From NCBI GenBank assembly GCA_900660155.1, contig CABFPE010000079.1:550110-614109 (forward strand): a stretch of DNA of 64,000 nt, written 5' to 3'. Both the position numbers and the translations under genes were made by a program. Below the pieces are notes generated by a model that saw only the letters and a program-made list of their open reading frames with translations, ran no database searches and was not told where the DNA came from. The stretch's first letter is position 1. Each line of letters begins with the position of its first letter. The DNA comes from Hofstenia miamia. Its lineage: Eukaryota > Xenacoelomorpha > Acoela > Hofsteniidae. Below, in pieces: positions 12,680 to 22,552 of this stretch.

Positions 12680-15600
12680 GTATAATGAATTTTGTACACA
12701 GTTTCTAATTCTATTTTAGCATACCAAGAGAGGATCCGTCTGGAAATAGCATTATACTACCTTATTCCAGATTTATGCAACTAAAAAATTCTAGTAGAGT
12801 TTTGTCAAAGGAAGAGAGGGATGCACTGATAGAAGAAATCAAACGTGATAAAGAACAACAGCAGGTTTGTTGAAATTCTGGTGATACATTTGCATGTAAA
12901 TTTTAGAATGAAGCTCAAATCCGCAAAAAGTTATTAACCGACGAGGCATTGAAGAGGCAAAAGAATGAGAAACTTTCAGACCTTGAAGAAGAAGTCAAAC
13001 AGCAACGTGAGCATCTTTTAGCTCGTGCCATGGAATTGCGTGAAGAAGAAAATGATGAAATCAAATATATAAACGAGGCGAGTTTTTAAACATATTTCAG
13101 TATTTTAAGATTTATAATATACACTTACATACATTGATTTAATACTGTTTGCACCAGTGCCTGATTCTATGATGACAAACACATAAATAGGATGATAAGA
13201 CTGTTCTTAAAAAGTCAATAACATTAATTCGTGAATTGAATGCCAATTTTCTTGCAATGTTTCTACTATAAAGCATTCTATTGTATTAATAGTAAAGGTC
13301 GCTGTGACAATTCGGCCCGTGAAAATGGGACCTGGGGTCATATATTTCAGTGAAGCTGGGACTAAAATTAAAGTTGGATTATAAATGATAATGTGGAATT
13401 TTCTGAGTATTACTCATATTTCTGAAATGTGACCATTTTACCAAATCCAATGGGACTGGAACCATAAATTCTGGTCCCACAGAACCGTAATTGATAGGCC
13501 TATCTATCATTTTTATATGGTGAATATAATATTTGCTGCCTGTGCAAGTTTGTCTTGACAATCAAACTCAGGAAACTTTCATTTTGTTGTTCCATACAGT
13601 AAAACAAATAATATTTTCGATAATTAATGTTCGCTTGTTTTCGAGAAAAATATCACAGCATTCAAAACGTATCTTTGCAAAAACACTTCATAAAAAACAT
13701 GTTTTACGCTTGAATAACTTAAATTGATTGAAATTTTTCAGTCACACAAATTCCTGTGAAACTACTTACTTTGTTACTGGGATCAAGCATAAGAATAAGA
13801 TGTTTGATATTGCTCTACAATATATCGGCCGATGATTGTGAAACGTCTAAAATTTCATATTCTATTGCACTTTCTGCTCTAGTCTTTCCAGTATTATTTG
13901 TTAGATTTAACGCCTTCTCTGGAATATCATACAGAATTCCAATCATCTAAATTCTTAATAATATTTTTGACAAAAATGATTTTTTTAGAGTAAAACGCAA
14001 AGTGTTCTCTCTTGCTTCTTACTGTTGGAATATATATATCAAAGATATTTATTATTGCATGTATAGTGTCTTTTCTAATCAGTTGTAATTTAGTTAATTT
14101 TAAACAGTAAATGTCATGCAGTTCGGGATGCGCAAATTCTTGAAAAAGAAGTCATCAAAAATGAATTAAAAGCTGAAGAACGTCGGCTTGATGAAATGAT
14201 GGAACGTGAACGACTGCGAAAAGTCGAGCTGCAAGAAGAATACGAGAAAATGAAGAAACTAAAAAAACTAGAGTAAATAAAATTTCTTGCACGTTTTTAA
14301 CTAATAAATAAATTTATAGAGCTGCAGAAGTAATTAAACAACAAATTCAGAAATTGGAAGAGGCACGAATTCTTGCTGAAGAACAGCGAGAACAAGAAGC
14401 ACGTTTAATTAGGGCAGAACAGGAGATAATTGAGGAGGAAGAATTCGAGGTAAATTTTTTTAATTTGCTAGAACATTTTTTACAGTTTGGAAAACTCAAC
14501 TGTCCACTTGAACTAAAACTATATTTAATAACGCTGTGCAGGAATTTTATTTCGAACATGTTTAGAAACTAAGAGTAAAACGCCAAGAACAAAAAGCTAT
14601 GGCTGTTTCCCTGCTAAATGCAAATGAACAACAGAAAGAAATTCGAATACGTAAGAAAAATCAAGAGAAAGCAATGGACTTGAAAGTTATGGAATACCTT
14701 AAAGAAAAAGCCGTACGTACTTATTAATATATTATCTCGATTTCAATCCCATTTGTCTAAAGAAAATTTATTTATTACACCTAATCTTGCTTTCATACCT
14801 TTTGTGTTCAGTTTTTAATGTGTGGTTTAATTTTGGGTTGTGACTTATCTAATTTTACCTAATGAAAATAAAAATCTGTGATAAATTCAACAATTATATA
14901 TTTCTCATTGTAGGAGCGTGAAGAACAAAGAGAACAAGAGGTTATTAAAGCTAAGAAGGAAAAGGAACTGGAAATTGCAAAACTTCGTGCTCTTCAAGAA
15001 AGGGAACAAGACAGGCAAGCTGAAATGGTGAGTTTAGTCATTTTGGATTCATAGTTACTTCTAAGTTTAGGACGCCTTGAAAGCTAAACGTGCCCAGGAA
15101 GAACGTGAAAGGGAATGGAGACGACAAGAAATGGACAAAGCCGTCAAACAGAAAGAAACCGAGGACATGCTGAAGAAAGCGCGTGAAGAACAATTACGTT
15201 TCAAACAGGCAGCCCAGGCCATGGAAGTAGACAAAGAGCACAATGAATTCAAAAGAGTCCTCAGGTTTGTTATTTCAACTTCACAAATATTATGTTAAAT
15301 AAGGTATTTGGAATTGGAAACAGTCAATGTTATCGGAATTTTATTTTTTAATATAATACCTGATCGTTTAGAGTGCAAAAGGAAGAGCTTGAGAAGGAGC
15401 GGCTCAAAGAAGAACTCAAATCCAAAAAGAAGCATGAGTTTTCATCCGAACTCAGACGACAGATCCGAGAAAAGGAACTGGAGAAAATTCAAGAAAGGAA
15501 CAACTTTTTCGAAGAAGGTGTCAAAATAAAGGAAAAACAACAACAGAGACGCGAAAAAATAGAAGAAATCAAACAGAAGAAAATCGCAGAACTCAAGTCA

Positions 15601-17503
15601 GTTTCTCTTTTGTTTCATAGAATGGGCCATTGAAAAATAATAAGATAGTTTAGTAAATAGCGCTACCCTTGTAGATAAAAATTATATAACAACATGTAGT
15701 CGATTGCATAATTTGGGAGTTATTACAAAGTACAGAAGTTTAGAGGTACACGATGTTCACCATTTAAAGGTCACGGTGTCCTAGATTTTCTATGGCAATG
15801 GAAGATTCTTCGATTGTAGATGTCTTTGTCAGGTCACCAAATTTTCGAAAATTACATAAAATTGTCATAAGCTACTTAATCCTTTATATCTCCAGCATTT
15901 GTTTATACATTGACTTTGCTAAGACGTTTGACACAGTAATTCTTTTCAAATTTTTTAAAAGCTTGCCCCAATTTAATGAAGTTGTTATCATCTTATTTAT
16001 CTGAACGTAAGCAAAGAGATATTGTTAATGGAGTGTAATCTAAATAACTAATTGTTTAAGGTGAGTACCACAAGGGTCTATGCTGGGCCCATTACGTACA
16101 TACTATTCCTGACCTTTTGTAGATGATACAACAATGTTCTCTACGCCCTTTTTATGCTACTAAAAGAGAAGATTTCGCTGCCGTTCAAAATTGGTCCTAT
16201 AACAATGAAATGAAGTTTACGTGAATAAATTTCAATTATTTTCATTACAGGCTCCAAATTCGATTCACATATTAGAAAATAATGTACATTCATCAGAATC
16301 ATTAAACGATTTTGGCGTTTATGTCTCTAAAAATCTGTGATCTAGAAAAATTAAAGCAGCTAGTTATACATTCCTACATCTTAAGCGTAACATTGCTTGT
16401 AACACCAATCTTGAAGCAAAAACACTCATTTGTAACGTGATAAAATCTAAACTGACCCATGTTTCTGAAATATGGTACTATAATATAACGAATCTTAAAT
16501 TACTTCAAAAGTTACAAAACCCATGTATAAGATAAACCAATATTCAACAACATATGTGTCAACATGCTAAAAACAGTTATTTTTTATTAATATACCTATT
16601 TGCGAATAGTAAATACCTTTCTATGGCAAATTGTTATGCAAAATTTGCAGAAATTCCTTTACATTCATAAAAATTATTTCAAAATCTAACGAAGTGGCAA
16701 TTTGCAGCATAAAAAGTAATCTTACAGGGATAAGATTTGCGCAAAATTTTACTTAGGTATTCAATATTCGCCTCTGTAGGCTTACAATCATTGCATGCAA
16801 TGCAAATACAAATTAAAGTATTTTGCTTGTAGTAAAATATAATATATTTTTAAATGTGCTGCAGCATAATTTAGGCGTTTAATTATAAATTTCCCCCAGT
16901 GCAACTTCAGTTTTTGTCCTTTTAATGTTTATAATGCTAAAATATAGACGCATTGCTGCTTATTTTAAATGGCCTCGTTTGATTTGAATTCAATTTGTAG
17001 AAATATCAACGAAAAAATGCTTCACTAACCACAGAAATGTTTAAATTCCATAAACCTGTAATTACTTCAACCAACCTTTTTCAATAAATGCAGTCCTGTG
17101 GGCGAGGTGTTATTGTAGTTTTGTTTCATTGGCTACATTTGTGAAAATATTAAATGTTTCAATATAATTTTTTTAATCTTGGCAAGATTTTTTTACATGT
17201 GGTATTCAGGTTTTTGTAATGATTGCTGCATATTTTTATTATGTATAATACATTTGGCTGACTTTTGCTTTATAAATATTTGTTATGCTGGCATATTCAG
17301 CAATGAATGATACTTTATGAGAATTGTATTTTCCAGTATTTCCCTTCCATATAATTTTTTCTTAAATTGCATATGTAAATTGATTATTCACTCTCTTCGC
17401 ATGTAGTAATAAACATATTTTTAGGGAAATGGGCGTTCCACAGAAATACCTGAACGAAGTTTTAAGGAAAGCTGCCAACCCGGGTCCTATTGGTGTGCGA
17501 TAG
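12555..17503 (+). CDS. cfap45: Cilia- and flagella-associated protein 45 (CFAP45/CCDC19), gene span, 5' end missing
   Basis: CFAP45 is a long coiled-coil microtubule inner protein that lies inside axonemal doublet tubules of motile cilia and flagella. Ten exons are seen at 12555-12679, 12720-12864, 12907-13077, 14094-14272, 14320-14449, 14566-14712, 14914-15027, 15071-15264, 15372-15596 and 17425-17503, all joining in phase. The encoded ~470 residues align along their length with human CFAP45. Landmarks are RKKPETVQVITKDLIRKL, IPREDPSGNSII, KLSDLEEE, NSKCHAVRDAQILEK, EERRLDEMMERER, LRALQERE, AKRAQEEREREWRRQE, and the C-terminal VPQKYLNEVLRKA before TAG. Composition is Glu/Lys/Arg/Gln-rich throughout, as in TPH-domain coiled coils. 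The initiator exon (roughly 60-70 residues in human) was not found. Introns are mostly under 500 bp except introns 3 (1016 bp, GC-AG) and 9 (1828 bp, with a LINE relic). The identification is secure; the first exon boundary is less so. Confidence 0.93.
12720..12864 (+). CDS. cfap45: CFAP45 exon b
   Basis: Begins after TTTTAG and reads IPREDPSGNSIILPYSRF, matching human VPTEDPSGESLIISPEEF, then LSKEERDALIEEIK. It ends in phase 0 at CAG|GTTTGT. Confidence 0.92.
12907..13077 (+). CDS. cfap45: CFAP45 exon c (GC donor)
   Basis: Reads NEAQIRKKLLTDEAL, then KLSDLEEEVKQQREHLLARA, ending DEIKYINE. The exon ends at GAG|GCGAGT, a GC donor. With the acceptor TTTAG|TTA at 14094, the joined protein EIKYINE-LILNSKCH aligns with human ELKDMSKIILNAKCH without a gap. 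Confidence 0.88.
13078..14093 (+). other. CFAP45 intron with GC-AG ends
   Basis: 1016-bp intron starting GCGAGT and ending TTTAG. No repeat family or open frame of note was recognised inside. Confidence 0.85.
14094..14272 (+). CDS. cfap45: CFAP45 exon d
   Basis: Reads LILNSKCHAVRDAQILEKE, then EERRLDEMMERERLRKVELQ. It starts in phase 0 after GTAATTTAG and ends in phase 2 at GA|GTAAAT. An alternative acceptor at 14107 would break the frame. Confidence 0.9.
14320..14449 (+). CDS. cfap45: CFAP45 exon e
   Basis: Reads AAEVIKQQIQKLEEARILAEE, then QREQEARLIRAEQEIIEEEE. Matches human SLLAEQREQEKEQM. Acceptor TTTATAG; donor GAG|GTAAAT, phase 0. Confidence 0.92.
14566..14712 (+). CDS. cfap45: CFAP45 exon f
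   Basis: Reads KLRVKRQEQKAMAVSLLNAN, then QQKEIRIRKKNQEKAMDLKV and MEYLKEKA. 49 whole codons between ATGTTTAG and GCC|GTACGT. Confidence 0.9.
14914..15027 (+). CDS. cfap45: CFAP45 exon g
   Basis: Reads EREEQREQEVIKAKKEKELE, then IAKLRALQEREQDRQAEM, matching human IARLRAMQEKAQDYQAEQ. 38 whole codons; donor ATG|GTGAGT. Confidence 0.93.
15071..15264 (+). CDS. cfap45: CFAP45 exon h
   Basis: Reads DALKAKRAQEEREREWRRQE, then FKQAAQAMEVDKEHNEFKRV. Matches human DALRAKRNQEVADREWRRKE. Ends in phase 2 at AG|GTTTGT. Confidence 0.93.
15372..15596 (+). CDS. cfap45: CFAP45 exon i
   Basis: Reads VQKEELEKERLKEELKSKK, then ELRRQIREKELEKIQERNNF, FEEGVKIKEK and RREKIEEIKQKKIAEL. Matches human ELRRQVRENQQKEVQNRIATF. 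Ends in phase 2 at AA|GTCAGT. Confidence 0.93.
15880..16540 (+). mobile_element. LINE relic in CFAP45 intron, same strand as gene
   Basis: Degraded RT of a non-LTR element in the 1.8-kb last intron. YIDFAKTFDTV near 15905 corresponds to the palm motif DLSKAFD. CACAAGGGTCTATGCTGGGCCCATTAC (16068 on) encodes the PQGSMLGPL box. FVDDTTMFS near 16117 replaces FADDT. SESLNDFGVYVSKNL near 16295 is the thumb motif. Several frameshifts and stops separate these. No tail or target duplication was found. Confidence 0.75.
17425..17503 (+). CDS. cfap45: CFAP45 terminal exon
   Basis: Acceptor TTTTTAG at 17424. Reads EMGVPQKYLNEVLRKAANPG, then PIGVR and TAG at 17501-17503. Matches the human end TGLPEKYCIEAERKAN. 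No canonical AATAAA was seen close to the stop. Confidence 0.9.
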
Positions 17504-18630
17504 TATTTTTCAATTTTGGACAGCAATTGTTAATTTAATAGCTTGTAAATATTTAAAATCGTAATTTTGTATTGCGGAAATGTAGTTACAATTTATATGA
17601 ATTTGTATTCATTTAACCACCTCAGTCGAGAAATGAAATTATTGTGAACAAATGTAAGTACCATTTTTGTGAATGTAAATATGCAAATTTTACTAAAGCA
17701 ATAGGGATGTTCGATAATCAAATTACAAGAGTCAATCAATTATAAATCGGCTCAGTCAATTATCAGTTATCAACCAATTATCACAACGGGTATGGATAGC
17801 TAAAAACATTTTTTAAATTTTTTGTAGAATTATTAAAAACAAAAAGTTATTAAACTCTGGATTCAGTAACTTGTACACTTCAAAGATGAAATCGGGTTCC
17901 GGTTCAGAATTCGAAAACAAAACGGGTTGAGTTCGATCAGAGAAACTGATTTTTTTCATAAGTTAAATAAAATATAGTAATCCTGTTGTTTCCAGATTCC
18001 GGGTCCAACCGTGACCAAAAATCTTTAACTGAACGGGACCAAAGAAATTTAATAATAATATATTTATTTTAGCCCTTTATACATTACAAAAAAGTATAAA
18101 AATACTTATTATTTATGTTGTTTTACGATTTTTCTTATAGAAAACATAATTCTTACCCAGGCGAACTGCTTGTTATTACATAACGACATTGCTTGATCCG
18201 CGATTACGTCTATCAAATTGTCTTTACCCAGGTTTTCAAAATATGAATTTTGATTAAGATATTAATTTGTTGTCATTTTGTATTAACGGACCTCTGAGAG
18301 GTATGTTTGAACGACCATTTAGCGCGGCTGGAATGGCCATTGTGGATAGGTATCATCCCCAGTGGTTTGATTAATAATAATTACACTTACAAAGCTATAC
18401 ATCTTTTCTTCTGAGAGATATAGCGTTTTAGATATTCCCTTATGCCATTGAATAATTTTTCGTTTTTAAGGATTTTAATTAAACTTAATAAGAACATGCA
18501 GATATATTTCGACTGGCAAAGTCAGTTTCTTTACAAATTATTCCCTCCCTCCAAATTTACTAGATTTTACAATAATAGTTATAATTTTCTAAATTTTATA
18601 TATTGATAATTTTAATTTATAAATACTGTT
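17504..18630. other. Downstream of CFAP45: no gene recognised
   Basis: Holds the CFAP45 3' UTR and AT-rich DNA. Around 17870-18050 there is GGTTCCGGTTCAGAATTCG-type text resembling phrases near 13400, perhaps pieces of one dispersed repeat. No coding potential was recognised. Confidence 0.45.
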
Positions 18631-18882
18631 TTATTTGGTGTTTAAACTTGGTTGCAAGGATTTTATGAAAATACTCTCAATGATTTTTTTTCAAATACCT
18701 TGATCTTGATGTCCGTGGTATAATATTTTTGTTTAAAATTTTAGTCAGCATTTAATTAGATGATTAACTATTCTAGAACTGGTCTCATATTTTTTAATTC
18801 TTGATGGCTGTCTACTAGAAAAACCAATATAATTTTCACCACATGTGCATTTCATTTGGTGAATTATATTAGATTTATTGGT
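18631..18882 (-). mobile_element. Penelope-like element: GIY-YIG endonuclease relic
   Basis: Minus-strand translation gives NIIHQMKCTCGENYIGFSSR followed by IVNHLIKC and, further down in another frame, KIIESIFIKSLQPSLNTK before a stop. The pattern I..MKC.CG..YIG..SR, then H, then an E...IK.L.PSLN end is the C-terminal GIY-YIG endonuclease of Penelope-like retroelements. The element is broken by frameshifts. It is a DNA-nicking domain used for target-primed integration in this family. Confidence 0.72.
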
Positions 18883-18905
18883 TTCTTTCGAATATAAAAA
18901 CTTAA

Positions 18906-19030
18906 GATAGAACTAAAAAACAATGAATATCCAAATCATTTCATAAATCGATACATTAAGAAATCATTAGAAGACAAACAAACTAAAATTGACAATCTGG
19001 AGTATAACACAACAAAAGAACTATTACTTT
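18906..19030 (+). mobile_element. Penelope-like element: linker between RT and endonuclease, opposite strand
   Basis: Plus-strand translation ELKNNEYPNHFINRYIKKSL resembles the segment N.YP..FI...I found between RT and endonuclease in Penelope-like elements. It abuts the minus-strand endonuclease relic, so the two parts now lie in inverted order, either by rearrangement or from two copies. Confidence 0.5.
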
Positions 19031-19099
19031 AATGGAATTTAATATCACATTGTTTTTTGAACAATTAGAGACGTCATATTTTTAATATGAAAATCATAT

Positions 19100-19644
19100 A
19101 TGAGGTATAGATTGGATTGAAGTTCATTGATGTTTGTAGTAAAGATTAATGTATCATCTGCATATAACTTACATTTTTATATGATTTATGTAGTTACTGA
19201 TTAACAGTGCTATCATTTTTAAATTGTACAAACTGAAATGTGTTATTTAAGTAATCAAAAATTAGTGAAGATGAACTAGAATCAAAATTTCTTAACCAAT
19301 ATTCCATTAACTATGGAATTGAATGCTTTTGCAAGATCTAAAGATTTAATGTAAGCACTTTCATTTCTATCTATGAGTTGTCTCCAATCGTCTATTGTAT
19401 CAAATAGAGCATTTTGTTTGAATAAAATCTATTTTTTTAAATAACAATTAATCTGATCGTGTAATATCTTTTCGAAAATCTTATTAATTCCAGGTAATAT
19501 TGACAGAGGTCTGTAATTTGAAGAAATGTTATTTGAACCTATGGCAACTTTTAGTTCATCAGGATATTTGTTGCTTTTAATGCATTCATTAAATAAGTCG
19601 CATAAAAATCTTGCTATAACACTTACTGACTTTTTAAAAACCAA
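19100..19644 (-). pseudogene. LINE family A reverse transcriptase fragment
   Basis: Reads DLFNECIKSNKYPDELKVA and NYRPLSILPGINKIFEKIL (fingers). In other frames follow NALFDTIDDWRQLID, SLDLAKAFNSI and LYADDTLIFTTNINEL. Frameshifts and a small deletion separate the blocks. Confidence 0.78.
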
Positions 19645-20381
19645 CTTGGATACTTACAAATTCCGTTGCTTTTCTAATATTTAGACAATTTGCAGTTTTT
19701 AGAAATTCATGTAAACAAATGAATTTTAAGAACTTTAGCTTTGCAGGTTTCTAAAATTTTGTCGCAAAATTATATTGCATTCCATCAAATTTACCCATTT
19801 TTATGAAATCTTTATATTTGATATTTCCCATTTATTGTACATGTGATTTTCTTTCATATTTAATAGGTATTCGTATGTAATATTCATATGTGGTTTCAAA
19901 AACTTGTTAACATATTTCCATTTTTAGAGGATATTTTGATTTCATTTAAACAAGATTTCAAAAATGAACTTAAATCGCGTTTACAACTATTAGCTGCATC
20001 ATTCCTGTGCATTTTGTATTTCTTTAGATTTCTATGGGCTATATGCTTTTCATTAATGAGGTTCCAAGAATTTTCAGACATCCATACTTTCCAAGTAGGG
20101 ATTCTATTTTAATTTGCATAAATGATCTTCTTTATAATTGGACAGTGTTCATCATATATAATTGATCCAAATTACTTACTATTGATAAAACTTAGTTTCA
20201 AATTAATGGACATTGTTTTATAATAGTTATGCCAATGAAGATTTAGTAAATCAAATACAAAATCTGGTTTTGCTAAATCTTTTAGAAATTTTGTAATATA
20301 TTAATTTCTTCTCTTTGTTTACTTTCAATTTAAAATATATTGTACAGGTAAATAGATTATCAGAAATGAAGATATCTGTTA

Positions 20382-20606
20382 CTATTGTAATGAGTTTTTA
20401 TTGTTCGAAATATCAGTAATCAAATAGTCAATCAAACCATTAATATGAGTTGGCATTGTTATGTTGATCACTTCTATAACGAAAATATCTATAACATCAT
20501 GAATTTTCGCGTTATCATGTTTATTTAGATAGTTATGATTATAATCACCCATAGGAATTACTGGCGTATTTTCAATCATTGCTCCTGATAATATAGAGGA
20601 TAACAT
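20382..20606 (-). pseudogene. LINE family A endonuclease fragment
   Basis: Reads PVIPMGDYNHNYLN, the GDFN motif of the exonuclease-endonuclease-phosphatase fold, and HINGLIDYLITD, equivalent to the domain's IDYI segment. It would nick target DNA. Only the C-terminal half is readable. Confidence 0.75.
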
Positions 20607-21059
20607 AGCAGAAAACTCTTTAAAGTTTCGTTTATTGCAATAACTTAAATTAATTAAATACCTTACATTCTATATTATAATTTCTCACCATAATTTTTAA
20701 ATTGGGCATTTTGAACATTTAGATCTTGACGTATTTGTGGATGAAAATGCTTAGATACCATCAATAATATGCCCCACTTCTAATTTTGTAGTTGAATTTC
20801 TAAGATGTCTATCCTTGAGAAAATATTTTAAGCCAATTTCTTTTAAATATGCTGTCATTATCAATATCTTTTAACCAGGTTTCTGTTATTCCACCAATTG
20901 TGCTTCCATCAATATTGAGAATCAATTCTTCATACTTAGTTACTTTATTTGTTAAGCTTTGGAAAATAACATTTAGAAACTTGACTTGGTTTCTTCACAT
21001 ATTCATTAAATTCAATAAAATTTTAAAAAAATTTTAAGCGTATTAAATTTTTCTTATTG

Positions 21060-21771
21060 TAACTTTTAGTTGTTCTATGTATAGTGGGCATTTTTTACTA
21101 CATGCACTATGACTGGTAGATTCGATTTTAAAATGAGATGAATTAACACAATTTATACACTTATGCTTATTCCTTTCATTTTTGATGGGTCATTCTTTAT
21201 AACTATGATTTTCTGAACAGAGCATGCATAAATTTATCATTATTGCACAATATCGATGTAATTTATGTGAATTGTATATATGTGTTTTTGTGAGTTTCAT
21301 GACGCTATTCAGATAAATTATCAGTTATTAAATTGTTTACATTTATTTGAATAAAGATTCTCTTATCTTATCTTATCTAGTGGCCAAAATTACCACATTT
21401 ACAACACTTCTTGACATAATGATAACTAATAATCAAAATATTGAGTCCCAATTTCAATTTTGTATTGAGAAATAAAAAATTTATTTTGGGTGTAACCTTT
21501 ATAACAAATTCGTAGCAATTGCTAAAATCATTGGTTTTAGAAAACAAAATGGAAATGTCATTTTTCATCAACCTCGTTTAAGAATTCTTTATTTTCAAGA
21601 AATAAATAATTTTTAAATGCATCAAGATCCGACAATTCTTCAAATATTGGAATCCTTGTAATACTAAGTTTTGGTAAAATTTAGTTGATGTTCTTAAGTT
21701 GATATTGTTAATCTTTCCTAATGCCGCTTCTGCCATCTTGGTTTCTTGATTTGATTTACAAAACAAAACAA
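21060..21771 (-). pseudogene. LINE family A ORF1 remnant with CCHC zinc knuckles
   Basis: Starts near 21737 with MAEAALGKINNINLRTSTKF. After frameshifts come VTPKINFLFL, then KKCCKCGNFGH, the first half of a CX2CX4HX4C knuckle. Beyond the inserted LINE the frame resumes with HRYCA, completing that knuckle, then LCMLCSENHSYKE and KCINCVNSSHF...HSACSKKCP, giving two further knuckles. This ORF1 type binds element RNA in R1/I/Jockey-group LINEs. Confidence 0.75.
21258..21378 (+). mobile_element. Short 5'-truncated LINE (family B 3' end) inserted in family A ORF1
   Basis: About 120 bp matching the reverse complement of 21851-21965: both read GACGCTATTCAGATAAATTA and end in TCTTATCTTATCTTATC. The pentamer repeat is the 3' tail. 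It interrupts the first zinc knuckle of the family A ORF1. Confidence 0.8.
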
Positions 21772-22042
21772 TGTCATTACTTTTATGGTAAAAAAATTCA
21801 GTTACAAAATAATATATCCAATATTTGATTGCAAGCTGATGGATGTTAGTTAAGATAAGATAAGATAAGAGATTCTATAGATAAGAGATTCTATATTCAG
21901 ATAAATGTTTACAATTCAATAACTGATAATTTATCTGAATAGCGTCATAAATTACAAAAAAGTAACCAATCTACAAATCAACATACATTACAAAAAGTAA
22001 CAATTCTTACAGGCTATGGATGAATTACTTTATATTGCTATT

Positions 22043-22534
22043 TTAATGACGAGTTATCGTATAGTCATTGTTGTAAAATTTAAATCCTAACCATGATGTA
22101 CCTAAAATATATTTTTGCTTAAGGAAGATTTTTAAACGCTTTTTAAAAGGTTTCAATTTTTCAATGCTTTTAATTTCTTTAGGTAGCGAATTCCAGGTTC
22201 GAATTGCGACATTAATGAAAGATTTCTTCAAAACTTTTTTCTTATACTTAACACATGTAAAAATTTTAGATCTTGAATTCTGTTTATACGCAAATCCCGG
22301 GAATTTAATTGAATTATAAGGCGGTAGATTTTTTACTAGTTTGAAAAATGTTAGCAAGGTATTTAAAATGACGAGTTGTTTTGGAAAGAGAATTGACCTA
22401 GAAATGTAATGTTTAGTTTTCGATGAATTTTTTGCTGAGATATTCAGTGCCCATTTTAATTGAATGTCAAGTTTTCTATAAAGCACATCACTTAAATCAG
22501 TAAATAAGATGTTTGCATAATTAAGGTGGCTCAT
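22043..22534 (-). CDS. LINE family B C-terminal region of ORF2
   Basis: Reads SHLNYANILFTDLSDVLYRK, LDIQLKWALNISAKNSS, then TWNSLPKEIKSIEKLKPFKK and the end TSWLGFKFYNND. This thumb/connection region is usual for CR1/Jockey-like LINEs (motif WN.LP..I...). It shares its frame with the RT segment upstream, from which one TAA separates it. Confidence 0.82.
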   Translation of the reverse strand: MSHLNYANILFTDLSDVLYRKLDIQLKWALNISAKNSSKTKHYISRSILFPKQLVILNTLLTFFKLVKNLPPYNSIKFPGFAYKQNSRSKIFTCVKYKKKVLKKSFINVAIRTWNSLPKEIKSIEKLKPFKKRLKIFLKQKYILGTSWLGFKFYNNDYTITRH

Positions 22535-22552
22535 GATAAAAGCATGGAAGAA

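Larger units (their letters stand above)
19060..21771 (-). mobile_element. LINE with zinc-knuckle ORF1, endonuclease and RT (family A), degraded
   Basis: Minus-strand non-LTR element retaining parts of both ORFs in the correct order: ORF1 with CCHC zinc knuckles (21771-21060), apurinic-type endonuclease (about 20610-20380), RT fingers (19644-19429), palm LDLAKAFNSI (~19345-19320) and the catalytic box LYADDTLIF (~19165). Multiple frameshifts lie between. The RT stops at about 19060, where Penelope-like sequence begins, so the 3' end is lost. A short LINE of another family is inserted in ORF1 at 21258-21378. The degree of decay suggests an old copy. Confidence 0.82.

Noticed and set aside
14101-14107. 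Acceptor AAACAG at 14107 for CFAP45 exon d
   Set aside because: It gives a frame conflict with every nearby donor; TTTAG at 14093 restores frame and homology.
15067-15252. Ser-rich minus-strand frames opposite CFAP45 exons
   Set aside because: Antisense shadows of Glu/Lys-rich coiled-coil codons.
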